DNA from: Strigamia acuminata
Lineage: Eukaryota; Arthropoda; Chilopoda; Geophilomorpha; Linotaeniidae
DNA length: 64,000 nucleotides
Assembly (NCBI GenBank): GCA_949358305.1
Contig: OX442314.1
Coordinates: forward strand, 9,417,060-9,481,059
Direction: 5' to 3'
Every line of letters begins with the position of its first letter. The stretch's first letter is position 1. The position numbers and the translations under genes are program-made. Positions 56,268 to 64,000 of this stretch are shown here, piece after piece. The notes below the pieces were generated by a model, which saw only the letters and a list, made by a program, of their open reading frames with translations, was not told where the DNA came from and did no database searches.

Positions 56268-56410
56268 TGATGTGATATTGAATAAGAACATAGGCCGATG
56301 GATCGAAACCATCCTCTGCTACCATTTGATGATGTGATATTGAATAAGAACAGAGGCCGATGGATCGAAACCATCCTCTGCTACCATTTGATGATGTGAT
56401 ATTGAATGAA
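56268..56410. repeat. 62 bp tandem repeat with a hairpin, 2.3 copies
   Basis: Copies start at 56268, 56330 and (partial) 56392. Each full unit has a 30 nt hairpin; in copy 2 (56351-56380) CAGAGG pairs with CCTCTG and ATGG with CCAT around the loop ATCGAAA. Copy 1 has one change in the stem. Confidence 0.85.
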
Positions 56411-57605
56411 ACGGGTTTAACACGGTATTGAATTGTGTCTCAGCTTATATCGAGAGGCAAAAAAGTAAAAGTGAAACAAAACAGGGTAACAACTCCTAAT
56501 ATGGATGAGCATCACCACGTGATACATCAAACATCAAACATCATAACAGTAAATGCTTATTTTGACACATGAAAAACTTTCAACAAAACTGCAATAAACA
56601 CCAGGTATCTTTCCATTTCCACACTTTCATCACATTTCTACGAATTTTCCCTATCAACAAATCTCTAACTCCTTCATTAAAATACAATAGGAAACACACC
56701 ATCACTTCTCCGAACAACTCAGCCCTCCAGGTTGCTTTTCCACCCCATTTTTATGCAATTCTGATTGGCCCAAAAAAATATAAATCAAAACAAAAAATAA
56801 AAAAAATTCCAATTTTATAAATCAATTGGATAAACAAAAGAAAATTGGAGTGCACGTCTTAAAAGAAAAGTTATATTCTAATCTAATTTCGAGTGTTTTC
56901 TCCCCATTTAATTGAATAATATGAAGCGAGTCTTTGATTACTCGCTCGTTGTTTTCATTCACATCTTCTGTGTTCCCAAGATAAGAAAATCATGGCGGCG
57001 AATAAAGAAAAACACGAACAGACAAGCGAAGAAAAACCACTCGACTCTGCGAACCGAAGCAGCTAAAAAAACATATCCGGTTACAACTTATAATATTTAT
57101 TAGAAAATTCCGCTTTCAGCAGCAAAATTCGAAACTTTTAATTCGTCAAATCCAATTCCAAAACTCATAAGTCACAATTATCGCCACCAGGTGGACGAAG
57201 CAAACAAATCATGATAAAAGTCGAGTAATTCATCAAAATAATTAAATTTTAGAATTATTATAAATTTATTTAGGAGAAAAAAAAATGATAATTAGTGGAT
57301 AATACCCGGGGCAGCGTTTTAACGGTTTTAACCATTTCGTGAGCGCGCATGCGCCGTCCACTTAAATCTCCTCCCCAGTGACCACTGGTCAGTTGCCTGT
57401 GGGGGTATTGTGTGCCCATTAACGTGATCAGAGAGAGTTTTACAACTGGAGAATTATATAAAGGTTGTTGATCGTTAATTTTAGAATAAACCACGTGGTT
57501 TCGATTTAACCTTAAATCGATGGGCGAATAAATCTCGTGGCTTTACGAGTCCGTTAGATAAGTGTGGAACAATTATGCAAATTGGATTCGTTTAAAATGA
57601 GCAAA
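56411..57605. other. Unique DNA, no gene seen
   Basis: Small frames at 56569-57103 and 57270-57494 have no domain. Composition mixed. Confidence 0.4.
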
Positions 57606-58016
57606 CTACCGAAAATGATAGAAAAATACCGAAAATGATAGAAAAATACCGAAAATGATAGAAAAATACCGAAAATGATAGAAAAATACCGAAAATGATA
57701 GAAAAATACCGAAAATGATAGAAAAATACCGAAAATGATAAAAAAATACCGAAAATGATAGAAAAATACCGAAAATGATAGAAAAATACCGAAAATGATA
57801 GAAAAATACCGAAAATGATAGAAAAATACCGAAAATGATAGAAAAATACCGAAAATGATAGAAAAATACCGAATATGATAGAAAAATACCGAAAATGATA
57901 GAAAAATACCGAAAATGATAGAAAAATACCGAAAATGATAGAAAAATACCGAAAATGATAGAAAAATACCGAAAATGATAGAAAAATACCGAAAATGATA
58001 GAAAAAATACCGAAAA
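57606..58016. repeat. 20 bp array, ~20 near-perfect copies
   Basis: Unit GAAAATGATAGAAAAATACC with only two or three point changes over 400 bp, the most homogeneous array in the window. It lies ~180 bp upstream of the promoter of the 8-cysteine peptide gene. Minus-strand frames of Phe/Ser/Tyr repeats are artefacts. Confidence 0.97.
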
Positions 58017-58190
58017 TAACCCAAAAATAATGCACATATCGGATTTTTTTACAGTCAGCAATCAATACATTTCAATTACCAACTCTAATATTAAACTTTA
58101 CAATATCTCATAAAATCAATTGAATAGAATCAACTAAACTCTATTCATATTTCACACAAACGCATTAAATTTAATTACGACGCTCTCTCT

Positions 58191-58225
58191 CCATAAATAC
58201 CGTACCGCAAACTACGGCAGTCACA
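58191..58225 (+). promoter_or_regulatory. Core promoter of peptide gene copy 1
   Basis: CATAAATA at 58192-58199 is a TATA-like box. About 29 bases downstream GGCAGTCACATC (58217-58228) fits an arthropod-type initiator. The same arrangement is kept at 59988-60025 before copy 2. Confidence 0.55.
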
Positions 58226-58268
58226 TCCGGAAAGAAAATCTTGAGTCAACGTTTCTCTACGGCCCAAA

Positions 58269-58580
58269 ATGAAATATTTAACCATCTTGTTCCTTGTAGT
58301 TCTGTGCTGCATAGTTACCGGTGAGTTATATTTTGCACAAAAAGAATTAATCCATTACTGAGTTGAATTATTTATACTCTGCTTAGAAGTGACGGCTTAC
58401 ACAAAAATAGGCTGTGAGATTGAGAGATGCAAAAAGTATTGCGGCCTGAAAAAGAAGGGTCTTGGCGCTAAATGTGACGAAGAAGGTACATGCGTGTGCG
58501 CCCACTTATGCGATGGGCCGAAAAAGGATCCAAAGTGTCACGAACACAAGACGACCGTGGAACCACCACCAGACCCGTAA
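58269..58580 (+). CDS. Secreted 8-cysteine CS-alpha-beta (defensin-like) peptide, copy 1
   Basis: Two exons: 58269-58320 (signal peptide) and 58387-58580, joined across a 66 nt GTGAGT...CTTAG intron in phase 1, 81 residues in all. The N-terminus MKYLTILFLVVLCC is a clear signal peptide. The mature part has eight cysteines spaced C-x4-C-x3-C-x10-C-x5-C-x-C-x3-C-x8-C. It contains CxxxC, GxC and CxC, the signature of CS-alpha-beta folds (arthropod defensins and related channel-acting peptides), plus a fourth cysteine pair, and ends in a short Pro-rich tail. The loop KKKGLGAKC is basic. An AATAAA is at 58632-58637. A secreted antimicrobial role is the simplest guess; a venom or other signalling role cannot be excluded. 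A tandem paralogue lies at 60066-61263. Confidence 0.85.
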
Positions 58581-58636
58581 AAGTAAAAATGTAAACAATT
58601 TGAAAAATCAATGAAAATTTGTTCTAGATGAAATAA

Positions 58637-58879
58637 AATTTAAAAAATGATTACGGAGTTGTTTTCAAGTTTGATTCATTTACTTTGTGGCACAACGTTG
58701 TTGGAGTTTGTGGATTAAAAGGATGAGAAACAATGTATTCCCTGCCCGTGGTGGAAAAGACGCCATCTTTAAGGCATTTTCTGACACTAGTTCACATGTT
58801 TGCCATGAGGCCGCAACGATCGTACGGGATATGCGATCTGCGTTATATTTCTTCCAAGTGAATTAGTATTTTTAAAGTT
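58637..58879. other. 3' flank of the duplicated unit
   Basis: This ~240 bp is repeated after copy 2 (61322-61570) at high identity, e.g. GCCGCAACGATCG and GGCACAACGTTGTTGGA. It marks the duplication as extending well beyond the gene. Confidence 0.75.
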
Positions 58880-59564
58880 TGGAAAAATTTTAGAAAAAAT
58901 TGATTAAAATCATAGGAATGTTAGAAAAAAACGATTCAAATCATAGGAATGTTGGAAAAAATCGATTCAAATCAGAAACGTTGGAAAAAATCGATTAAAA
59001 TCATAGAAATGGTGGAAAAAATCGATTAAAATCATAGAAATGTTGGAAAAAATCGATTAATATCATAGAAATGTTTGAAAAAATCGATTAAAATCATAGG
59101 AATGTTGGAAAAAAACGATTCAAATCATACAAATGGTGGAAAAAATCGATTAAAATCATAGAAACGTTGGAAAAAATCGATTAAAATCATAGGAATGTTG
59201 GAAAAAAACGATTCAAATCATACAAATGGTGGAAAAAATCGATTAAAATCATAGAAACGTTGGAAAAAATCGATTAAAATCATAGAAATGGTGGAAAAAA
59301 TCGATTAAAATCATAGAAATGTTTGAAAAAATTGATTAAAATCATAGGAATGTTGGAAAAAAACGATTCAAATCATACAAATGGTGGAAAAAATCGATTA
59401 AAATCATAGAAACGTTGGAAAAAATCGATTAAAATCATAGAAATGGTGGAAAAAATCGATTAAAATCATAGAAATGTTGGAAAAAATCGATTAATATCAT
59501 AGAAATGTTTGAAAAAATCGATTAAAATCATTGAAATTTTTGAAAAATTGATTAAAATCAGAAA
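58880..59564. repeat. 31 bp array with higher-order structure
   Basis: Unit AAAAATCGATTAAAATCATA then GAAATGTTGG, about 22 copies. A three-unit block (ATAGGAATG.., CATACAAATGG.., ATAGAAACG..) recurs at about 59095, 59189 and 59343, showing duplication of multi-unit blocks. Confidence 0.9.
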
Positions 59565-59765
59565 AATCACTTTTTTCAGCCAAAAAAAAACTTTTTCAGC
59601 CAGAAAATCACTTTTTTTAAGCTAAAAAATCACTTTTAGCAGGCATAAAATCACTTTTTTCAGCTTGAAAATCACTTTTTTCAGCTTGAAAATCACTTTT
59701 TTCAGCCAAAAAAATCACTTTATTCAGCAAAAAAATCACTTTTTTCAGCAAAAAAAAATCACTTT
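59565..59765. repeat. ~20 bp array (CACTTTTTTCAGCCAAAAAAT)
   Basis: About ten copies following the 31 bp array. The same pair of arrays in the same order follows copy 2 (62100-62300 and 62285-62488), so both belong to the duplicated unit. Confidence 0.9.
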
Positions 59766-60076
59766 TAAAACCGTCAACCGGATCTAGAGAAGATCGAGGT
59801 CAAACATGATTTTATTGTACATTCTTATTGCTATTTAACATGTATTTTAACAGTCAGAGCAATCAATTCATTTCAATTATTAACTCAAATATTAAACCTT
59901 ACAGTATCTCATAAAATCAATGGAATAAAATCAACTAAACTCCCTTCATATTTCATACAAACCCATTAAATTCAATTACGACACTCTCCATAAATACCGT
60001 ACCGCAACTACGGCAGTCACATCCGGCAAAGAAAATCTTGAGTCAACGTTTCTCTACCGCCCAAAATGAAATATTT

Positions 60077-60951
60077 TGTTGCATTGTTTTTGTTTATGTG
60101 ACGACGCAGATCCAATATTTGTTGTGGGTCTGTTGCCTCACCTGTCCGCCAGTTGGCGAATTTTGTAGCCTAAGGGCACTCGACCCCGTAGTCGTCACTT
60201 CCTGTTAAGGTCAAGTTGACCACGCGACTCAGGGTTCTCACATCTCTTATTAAATTCACTTTTATCGTTGCCAATCGACTCCATCTAGGGTTTCTCTACC
60301 GGTAAATACCGGTATCAAAAACCGGTATTTGTCAAGAAAATACCGAATACCGAATACCGTCTTTAATTCGGTATTGGTACCGGTTTTTTCCATGAGGTAT
60401 CACTGCAATTGTGACATTTATAACGCACGTTGAATGGGATGTTTTTAAACATAAAAATGCAAAGTTTTTGTTTGTTTAATCTTAAAAATGAGAATTTATT
60501 GATCTTTATACGTAAAAATTAGAAATTAATTGATTTTTTCCCACATTAAAACAAAAATTTATTGATTTTTTAACTTAAAAATGAAAATTGATTGATATTT
60601 TAACTTCCAAATGAGAATTTATCAATTTTTTTAACTTAAAAATGAGAATTTATCAAATTTCTAACTTAAAACCTCAATTTATCAATTTAAAAAAAAAAGA
60701 ATTCTTAATTTCAACTAGTAAAACCAATAGATAACAAAACAACCCCACATTTATCAAATTTCTACAAAAATAAACAAAACTTACAATTAAAACATTTCGA
60801 TTAAAATAAAAATATTTTACGTTGTAGCTATTTTATTTTACTTAATTACCGAAAAATACCGGTTTACCGGTTTTTTGAATATTGAATACCGAAATACCGG
60901 TTTTTCCAAAAGCCCCGATTTTGAGAAACCCTAACTCCATCATTTCCATCA
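60077..60951 (+). mobile_element. Solo LTR carrying a nested hAT MITE
   Basis: Begins TGTTGCATTG and ends TTTCCATCA (TG...CA) with a 5 bp target duplication TATTT (60072-60076 and 60952-60956). Comparison with uninterrupted copy 1 confirms the borders. Without the nested element it is ~219 bp. No internal retroelement sequence remains, so it is a product of LTR-LTR recombination. Confidence 0.85.
60286..60933. mobile_element. hAT-type MITE, 648 bp, nested in the LTR
   Basis: Terminal inverted repeats TAGGGTTTCTC / GAGAAACCCTA and a perfect 8 bp target duplication ACTCCATC (60278-60285 and 60934-60941). Next to each end lie ACCGGTATTT-type palindromic words. The centre has ~40 bp AACTTAAAAATGAGAATTTA repeats. 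Non-coding. Confidence 0.9.
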
Positions 60952-61567
60952 TATTTAACCATCTTGTTCCTTGTAGTTCTGTGCTGCATAGTTACCGGTA
61001 AGTTATATTTTGCACAAAAACAATTAATTCATCACTGAGCATTGAATTATTTCCTCCGTTTAGAAGTGATGGCTTATACAAAAACGGACTGTGAGCTTCC
61101 GATTTGCAAAAAGTATTGCAGCACAAAAAAGAAGGGTCTTGGGGCAAAATGTAACATCGAAGGTGTATGCCTTTGCGCCCACATATGCGACGGGGACAAA
61201 AAGGACCCAAAGTGTCACGAACACAAGACGACCGTGGCACCACCGGACGACTCGCTCCCGTAAAGTAAAAATGTAAACAATTTGAAAAATCAATGAAAAT
61301 ATGTTCTATAGATGAAATAAAATTTAAAAAATGATTACGGAGTTTGTTTTCAAGTTTGATTTATTTACTTTGTGCCACAACGTTGTTGGAATTTGTGGAT
61401 TACGAAGATGAGAGACAATCTATTCGCTGCCCATGGTGGAAAAGACGGGTGACTGCACGAAGCCGCCATCTTTGAGGCTTTTTCTGTCACTAGTTCACAT
61501 GTTTGCCATGGGGCCGCAACGATCGCACGGGTTTGTGATCTGCGTTATATTGCTTCCAAATGAATTA

Positions 61568-62093
61568 CAGTCGAAACTCTTTATAACGAATTGTTGAAAA
61601 TGACTTGGTTGGCCAGCCATAGAACACCATGTTAAATATTTTCGTTATAACGAATTTCGATATAACGAATTATTCTTTATAACAAACAAGTTTCAGGTAC
61701 ACTATAATACCCTCTCGTTACAACGAATTTTAAAAACTGATCACATCACTCACAACATCCGATGCCCATATTTAGAAAACAAATGAAAATGAAAATGGCT
61801 GCCAAATGAAAGGCAATTTTGATTTACGACAAGCTGAACATTATTGATGCCATTGACAATGGCAAGAAGCCATCTATTGTAGCAAAGGAGTTTAATTTGT
61901 CCAGTTCTACAATTTCCAACAATTTTAAGGAATCGGGATAAAATTAACATGAAACTTGGTAATCAAGGTTTACAAAAAAATAGTGTTTGGTGCTAAAATT
62001 TAATTTTTTTTACCTAATTCGTTTTAACGAATTCTCGTTATAACTAATCGATTCGTCCGGTCCCTTGCGATTCGTTATAAAGAGTTTCGACTG
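61568..62093. mobile_element. pogo/Tigger-type element, 526 bp, with CENP-B-like relic
   Basis: Ends CAGTCGAAACTCTTTATAAC / TTATAAAGAGTTTCGACTG, flanked by TA (61566-61567, 62094-62095). Copy 1 of the duplicated unit has the empty site GAATTAGTATTTTT at about 58861, so insertion followed the duplication. Inside, 61795-61941 encodes a CENP-B N-terminal-type helix-turn-helix (YDKLNIIDAIDNGKKPSIV), with an in-frame TGA after the fourth codon and a stop before the DDE domain. It is a deleted transposon. Confidence 0.9.
61795..61941 (+). pseudogene. CENP-B N-type HTH fragment of Tigger transposase
   Basis: After an internal TGA, the frame reads YDKLNIIDAIDNGKKPSIV and AKEFNLSSSTISNNFKESG, the classical helix-turn-helix of pogo/Tigger transposases (K-L-x-I-I-x-x-x-x-x-G-x-K/S...A..F.....T.S.I). 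There is no catalytic domain. It supports the pogo/Tigger assignment of all elements sharing these termini. Confidence 0.75.
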
Positions 62094-62095
62094 TA

Positions 62096-62488
62096 GTACT
62101 TTTAAATTTTGAAAAAAATCGATTAAAATCATAGAAAGTTTGGAAAAATTTGAATGAAATCATAGAAATTTTGAAAAAATTTGAATGAAATCATGAAAAT
62201 TTTGAAAAAATCGATTAAAATTATAGCAATTTTGAAAAAATCGATTAAAATTACAGAAATTTTGAAAAAATCGATTAAAATTATAGAAATCATTTTTTTC
62301 AGCTAAAAAATCACTTTTTTCGGCTAAAAAAAATACTTTTTTCAGCTAAAAAATCACTTTCTTCAGCCAAAAAATCACTTTTTTCAGCCAAAAAATCACT
62401 TTTTTCAGCCAAAAAACCACTTTTTTCAGCCAAAAAATCACTTTTTTCAGCCAAAAAATCACTTTTTTCAGCCAAAAAATCACTTTTT
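62096..62488. repeat. 30 bp and 20 bp arrays after copy 2
   Basis: 62100-62300 repeats AAAAAATCGATTAAAATTAT then AGAAATTTTG; 62285-62488 repeats CACTTTTTTCAGCCAAAAAAT. They correspond to 58880-59765 but have fewer copies. The DFLAEKS-type repeat on the minus strand is an artefact fused in frame to the Copia piece. Confidence 0.9.
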
Positions 62489-64000
62489 GCACAGGCGACA
62501 TAACCTGTTTCTAGTTTGCACTCATTGAGAGCATTGAGAGCTTTAAAACAGGTGAAGCTCTGGGATTTCTCCTTCAAGAAATATGAAAATTTTATTCTCG
62601 AGAAATTGTCCGTGAGAATCATTGCAAACTTTCTGCCCGACAGAGAAGGAACTTGAAAAGGTCCCATCAGCTCCACGTGGATGAGTTCCTGTGTCTTTTC
62701 GGACTGCTTTCCGAAGCACGAAGAGCACTTTGGCAGTTGTTTGTCCTTAAACTTCAGTCCATGTACACAAGTACTGCCCCTGATCGCGCATATTGACAAG
62801 TGTTTTTTGTCCAATATGGCATAAACGTTCGTGCCATAACTCCTTCCCAGTCATGTGCCCGGCTTTAGCCAGTGCCTTTCCTGCATGACACACGTCATCC
62901 GCCAGGCATGCATTCTCATGCCATGTCTCCAACATGAACAAATTCCCACTATTGATACCTTCTGCAATGGTCTCGTCAGTCGGGTCAAGAACTTTAACGA
63001 TCTTCTCCTCAAAAAATACTTTATATTGTCGCGATGTCATATTAAAAATAGATAATAAGTTGCCCTTAAGATCAGAGACAAACAGGACGCCGAGCAGGGT
63101 AATTCTAGTCCATTCCAATCCCGACTTGCGACACTCGATGACTACGTCGCCTTTTCCCTTGACTAGTAGTTCCACTCCCTCCTTCGCGGTCGTAACAACC
63201 GTCTCGTCCTCTTCGAACATTACGAACCAGTCGCGTCTGCACGTTACATGCGCAGATGCTCCGGAGTTGAGCACCCACCCCGTCTGGCTGGCATCGTCTC
63301 CAAAAACCACGACAAAAGCGTGGTGTGGCAGTTTCTTGTCAATGTTCGCTTGCGTCGAACCGGCGATATAAGCATGATGCGGAACTTGGGCCTGCGCAAC
63401 CTTTGCCGCTTCTTTGGCTTGGCCCTTCTGTCGCTTTTCCAGGTGGCGTGCCCAGCAATCTTTTGCTATGTGGCCAGGTTTGCCGCATTCGTAGCAAGCC
63501 GCTTTACTCTCAGTCCGCGATTTCTTTTCGCCAGTGTTTTCCCGGCTATAGCTTGGAAAGCCGCCTTTGTAACCGTCCGGGGTCCTTGGGACGAATTCAA
63601 TTGGTCCTCGAAAAGCAACGCCCTTTGGAAATCGTCAACCGTTGCATCCGGTCAAGAGCGACAATCGCGCGGTAAGTGCGTGAATTTGGCATTCAGTCCC
63701 AGCAATGCATACAGAAAGACTTCCCGGTCTGTGGCGTCTCTCCCCACCGTCTTGGCTTTGGCTTGGATCGCCAAGGCCCGGTTCACGTAGCTTTCCACGT
63801 TCTCGTCTGCACGCATACGCAGTCTTCCCAATTCGACCCCGGCGTTGATCCGCTTCTCTACCATTGAAGCCGCATGTCGTGCCTTTATTTTTTCACCATC
63901 CTTTTGGCGTTCTTTAAATCGTGAGGACAACTATTTCGAGCGCTTCACTGTTTTGCTTGGACCACTGGTTATATGCCTTTTCCTTGGCATCAAAGTCCAC
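62489..64000 (-). pseudogene. Decayed Ty1/copia element: gag, protease, integrase start
   Basis: On the minus strand from the window edge: a Gag-like helical stretch (ENVESYVNRALAIQAKAK, 63700-63800), broken by a stop (63652-63654) and frameshifts near 63925 and 63580; a CCHC zinc knuckle CYECGKPGHIAKDC (63455-63496); a protease start WVLNSGASAHVT, where the catalytic Asp of the usual DSGA is Asn (63266-63268); a GAG-pre-integrase motif ELWHERLCHIG (about 62835-62870); then, after a frameshift near 62780, the first part of the integrase core (VELMGPFQVPSLSGRKF, TDNFSR), with Glu in place of the first catalytic Asp. It ends abruptly at 62489 against the 20 bp array. No reverse transcriptase or LTR is in the window. 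It is dead. Confidence 0.88.

Larger units (their letters stand above)
60066..61263 (+). pseudogene. 8-cysteine CS-alpha-beta peptide, copy 2, exon 1 split by a solo LTR
   Basis: The promoter, ATG (60066-60068) and first residues match copy 1, but after four codons the signal-peptide exon is interrupted by an LTR (60077-60951). From the ATG the frame now reads 11 residues and stops at TGA within the LTR. The remainder of exon 1 (60952-60997), the 66 nt intron (60998-61063) and exon 2 (61064-61263) are intact, with all eight cysteines in the same spacing and an AATAAA at 61316. Relative to copy 1, exon 2 has about 15 replaced codons against 5 silent ones. An Asp/Asn-type charge shift and a longer tail distinguish it. 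Unless another promoter or start supplies a signal peptide, no secreted product is made. Confidence 0.85.

Noticed and set aside
56268-56410. Hammerhead ribozyme in the 62 bp repeat (CGAAAC next to GATGG)
   Set aside because: No CUGANGA core and no three-stem arrangement around a cleavage site.
57554-58065. Three overlapping ~150-residue hydrophobic frames (FYHFRYFSIIFG repeats) that look like membrane proteins
   Set aside because: Three frames of the same 20 bp array, open because the unit lacks stops on the minus strand; no unique sequence.
62311-62814. A continuous frame joining integrase to DFLAEKS repeats as one protein
   Set aside because: The repeat half is an array read in frame; the joint is accidental and the integrase is truncated and mutated.

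Overview
This is a eukaryotic nuclear window, most likely from an invertebrate animal and quite possibly an arthropod. The evidence is short GT-AG introns (66 and 111 nt), TATA/initiator promoters, AATAAA signals, and pogo/Tigger, hAT, Gypsy and Copia elements. I cannot name the species. Genes are sparse. Most of the 64 kb is AT-rich DNA filled with about 25 tandem arrays of 18-39 bp units, MITE-like inverted-repeat elements and worn retroelement pieces. Most long open frames here are by-products of arrays whose unit is a multiple of 3 bp, or of C/A-rich DNA.

Layout. 1-3.6 kb: skewed DNA, two small arrays, a retropepsin scrap. 4.26-4.84 kb: a GC-rich terminal coding exon on the minus strand, flanked on both sides by a short motif in opposite orientations. 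5-17 kb: Copia scraps, an inverted-repeat element and many arrays. 18.1-19.9 kb: a young gag-only Gypsy-type LTR element with identical LTRs, inserted in an array. 20-43 kb: arrays, Tigger/hAT MITEs, two copies of a ~480 bp repeat in inverse orientation, and a candidate minus-strand exon at 34.5 kb. 43.9-47 kb: a three-exon gene of unknown family behind a cluster of TGACGTCA octamers. 48-57.6 kb: arrays only. 57.6-62.5 kb: a tandem duplication of a two-exon gene for a secreted 8-cysteine CS-alpha-beta (defensin-like) peptide. Copy 1 looks intact; copy 2 has a solo LTR, itself holding a hAT MITE, inside its signal-peptide exon. 62.5-64 kb: a decayed Copia gag-protease-integrase fragment on the minus strand.

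The most unusual signal is at the level of architecture. About ten arrays are preceded by several hundred bases rich in T+G and followed by several hundred bases rich in C+A, always in that order on the + strand and regardless of gene direction. That polarity is what cytosine deamination on 5'-resected ends would leave around recurrent double-strand breaks at the arrays. This explanation is inference; the skew itself can be counted directly. Two arrays can also be seen growing out of single-copy segments of dispersed elements, which gives a view of how arrays start in this genome.
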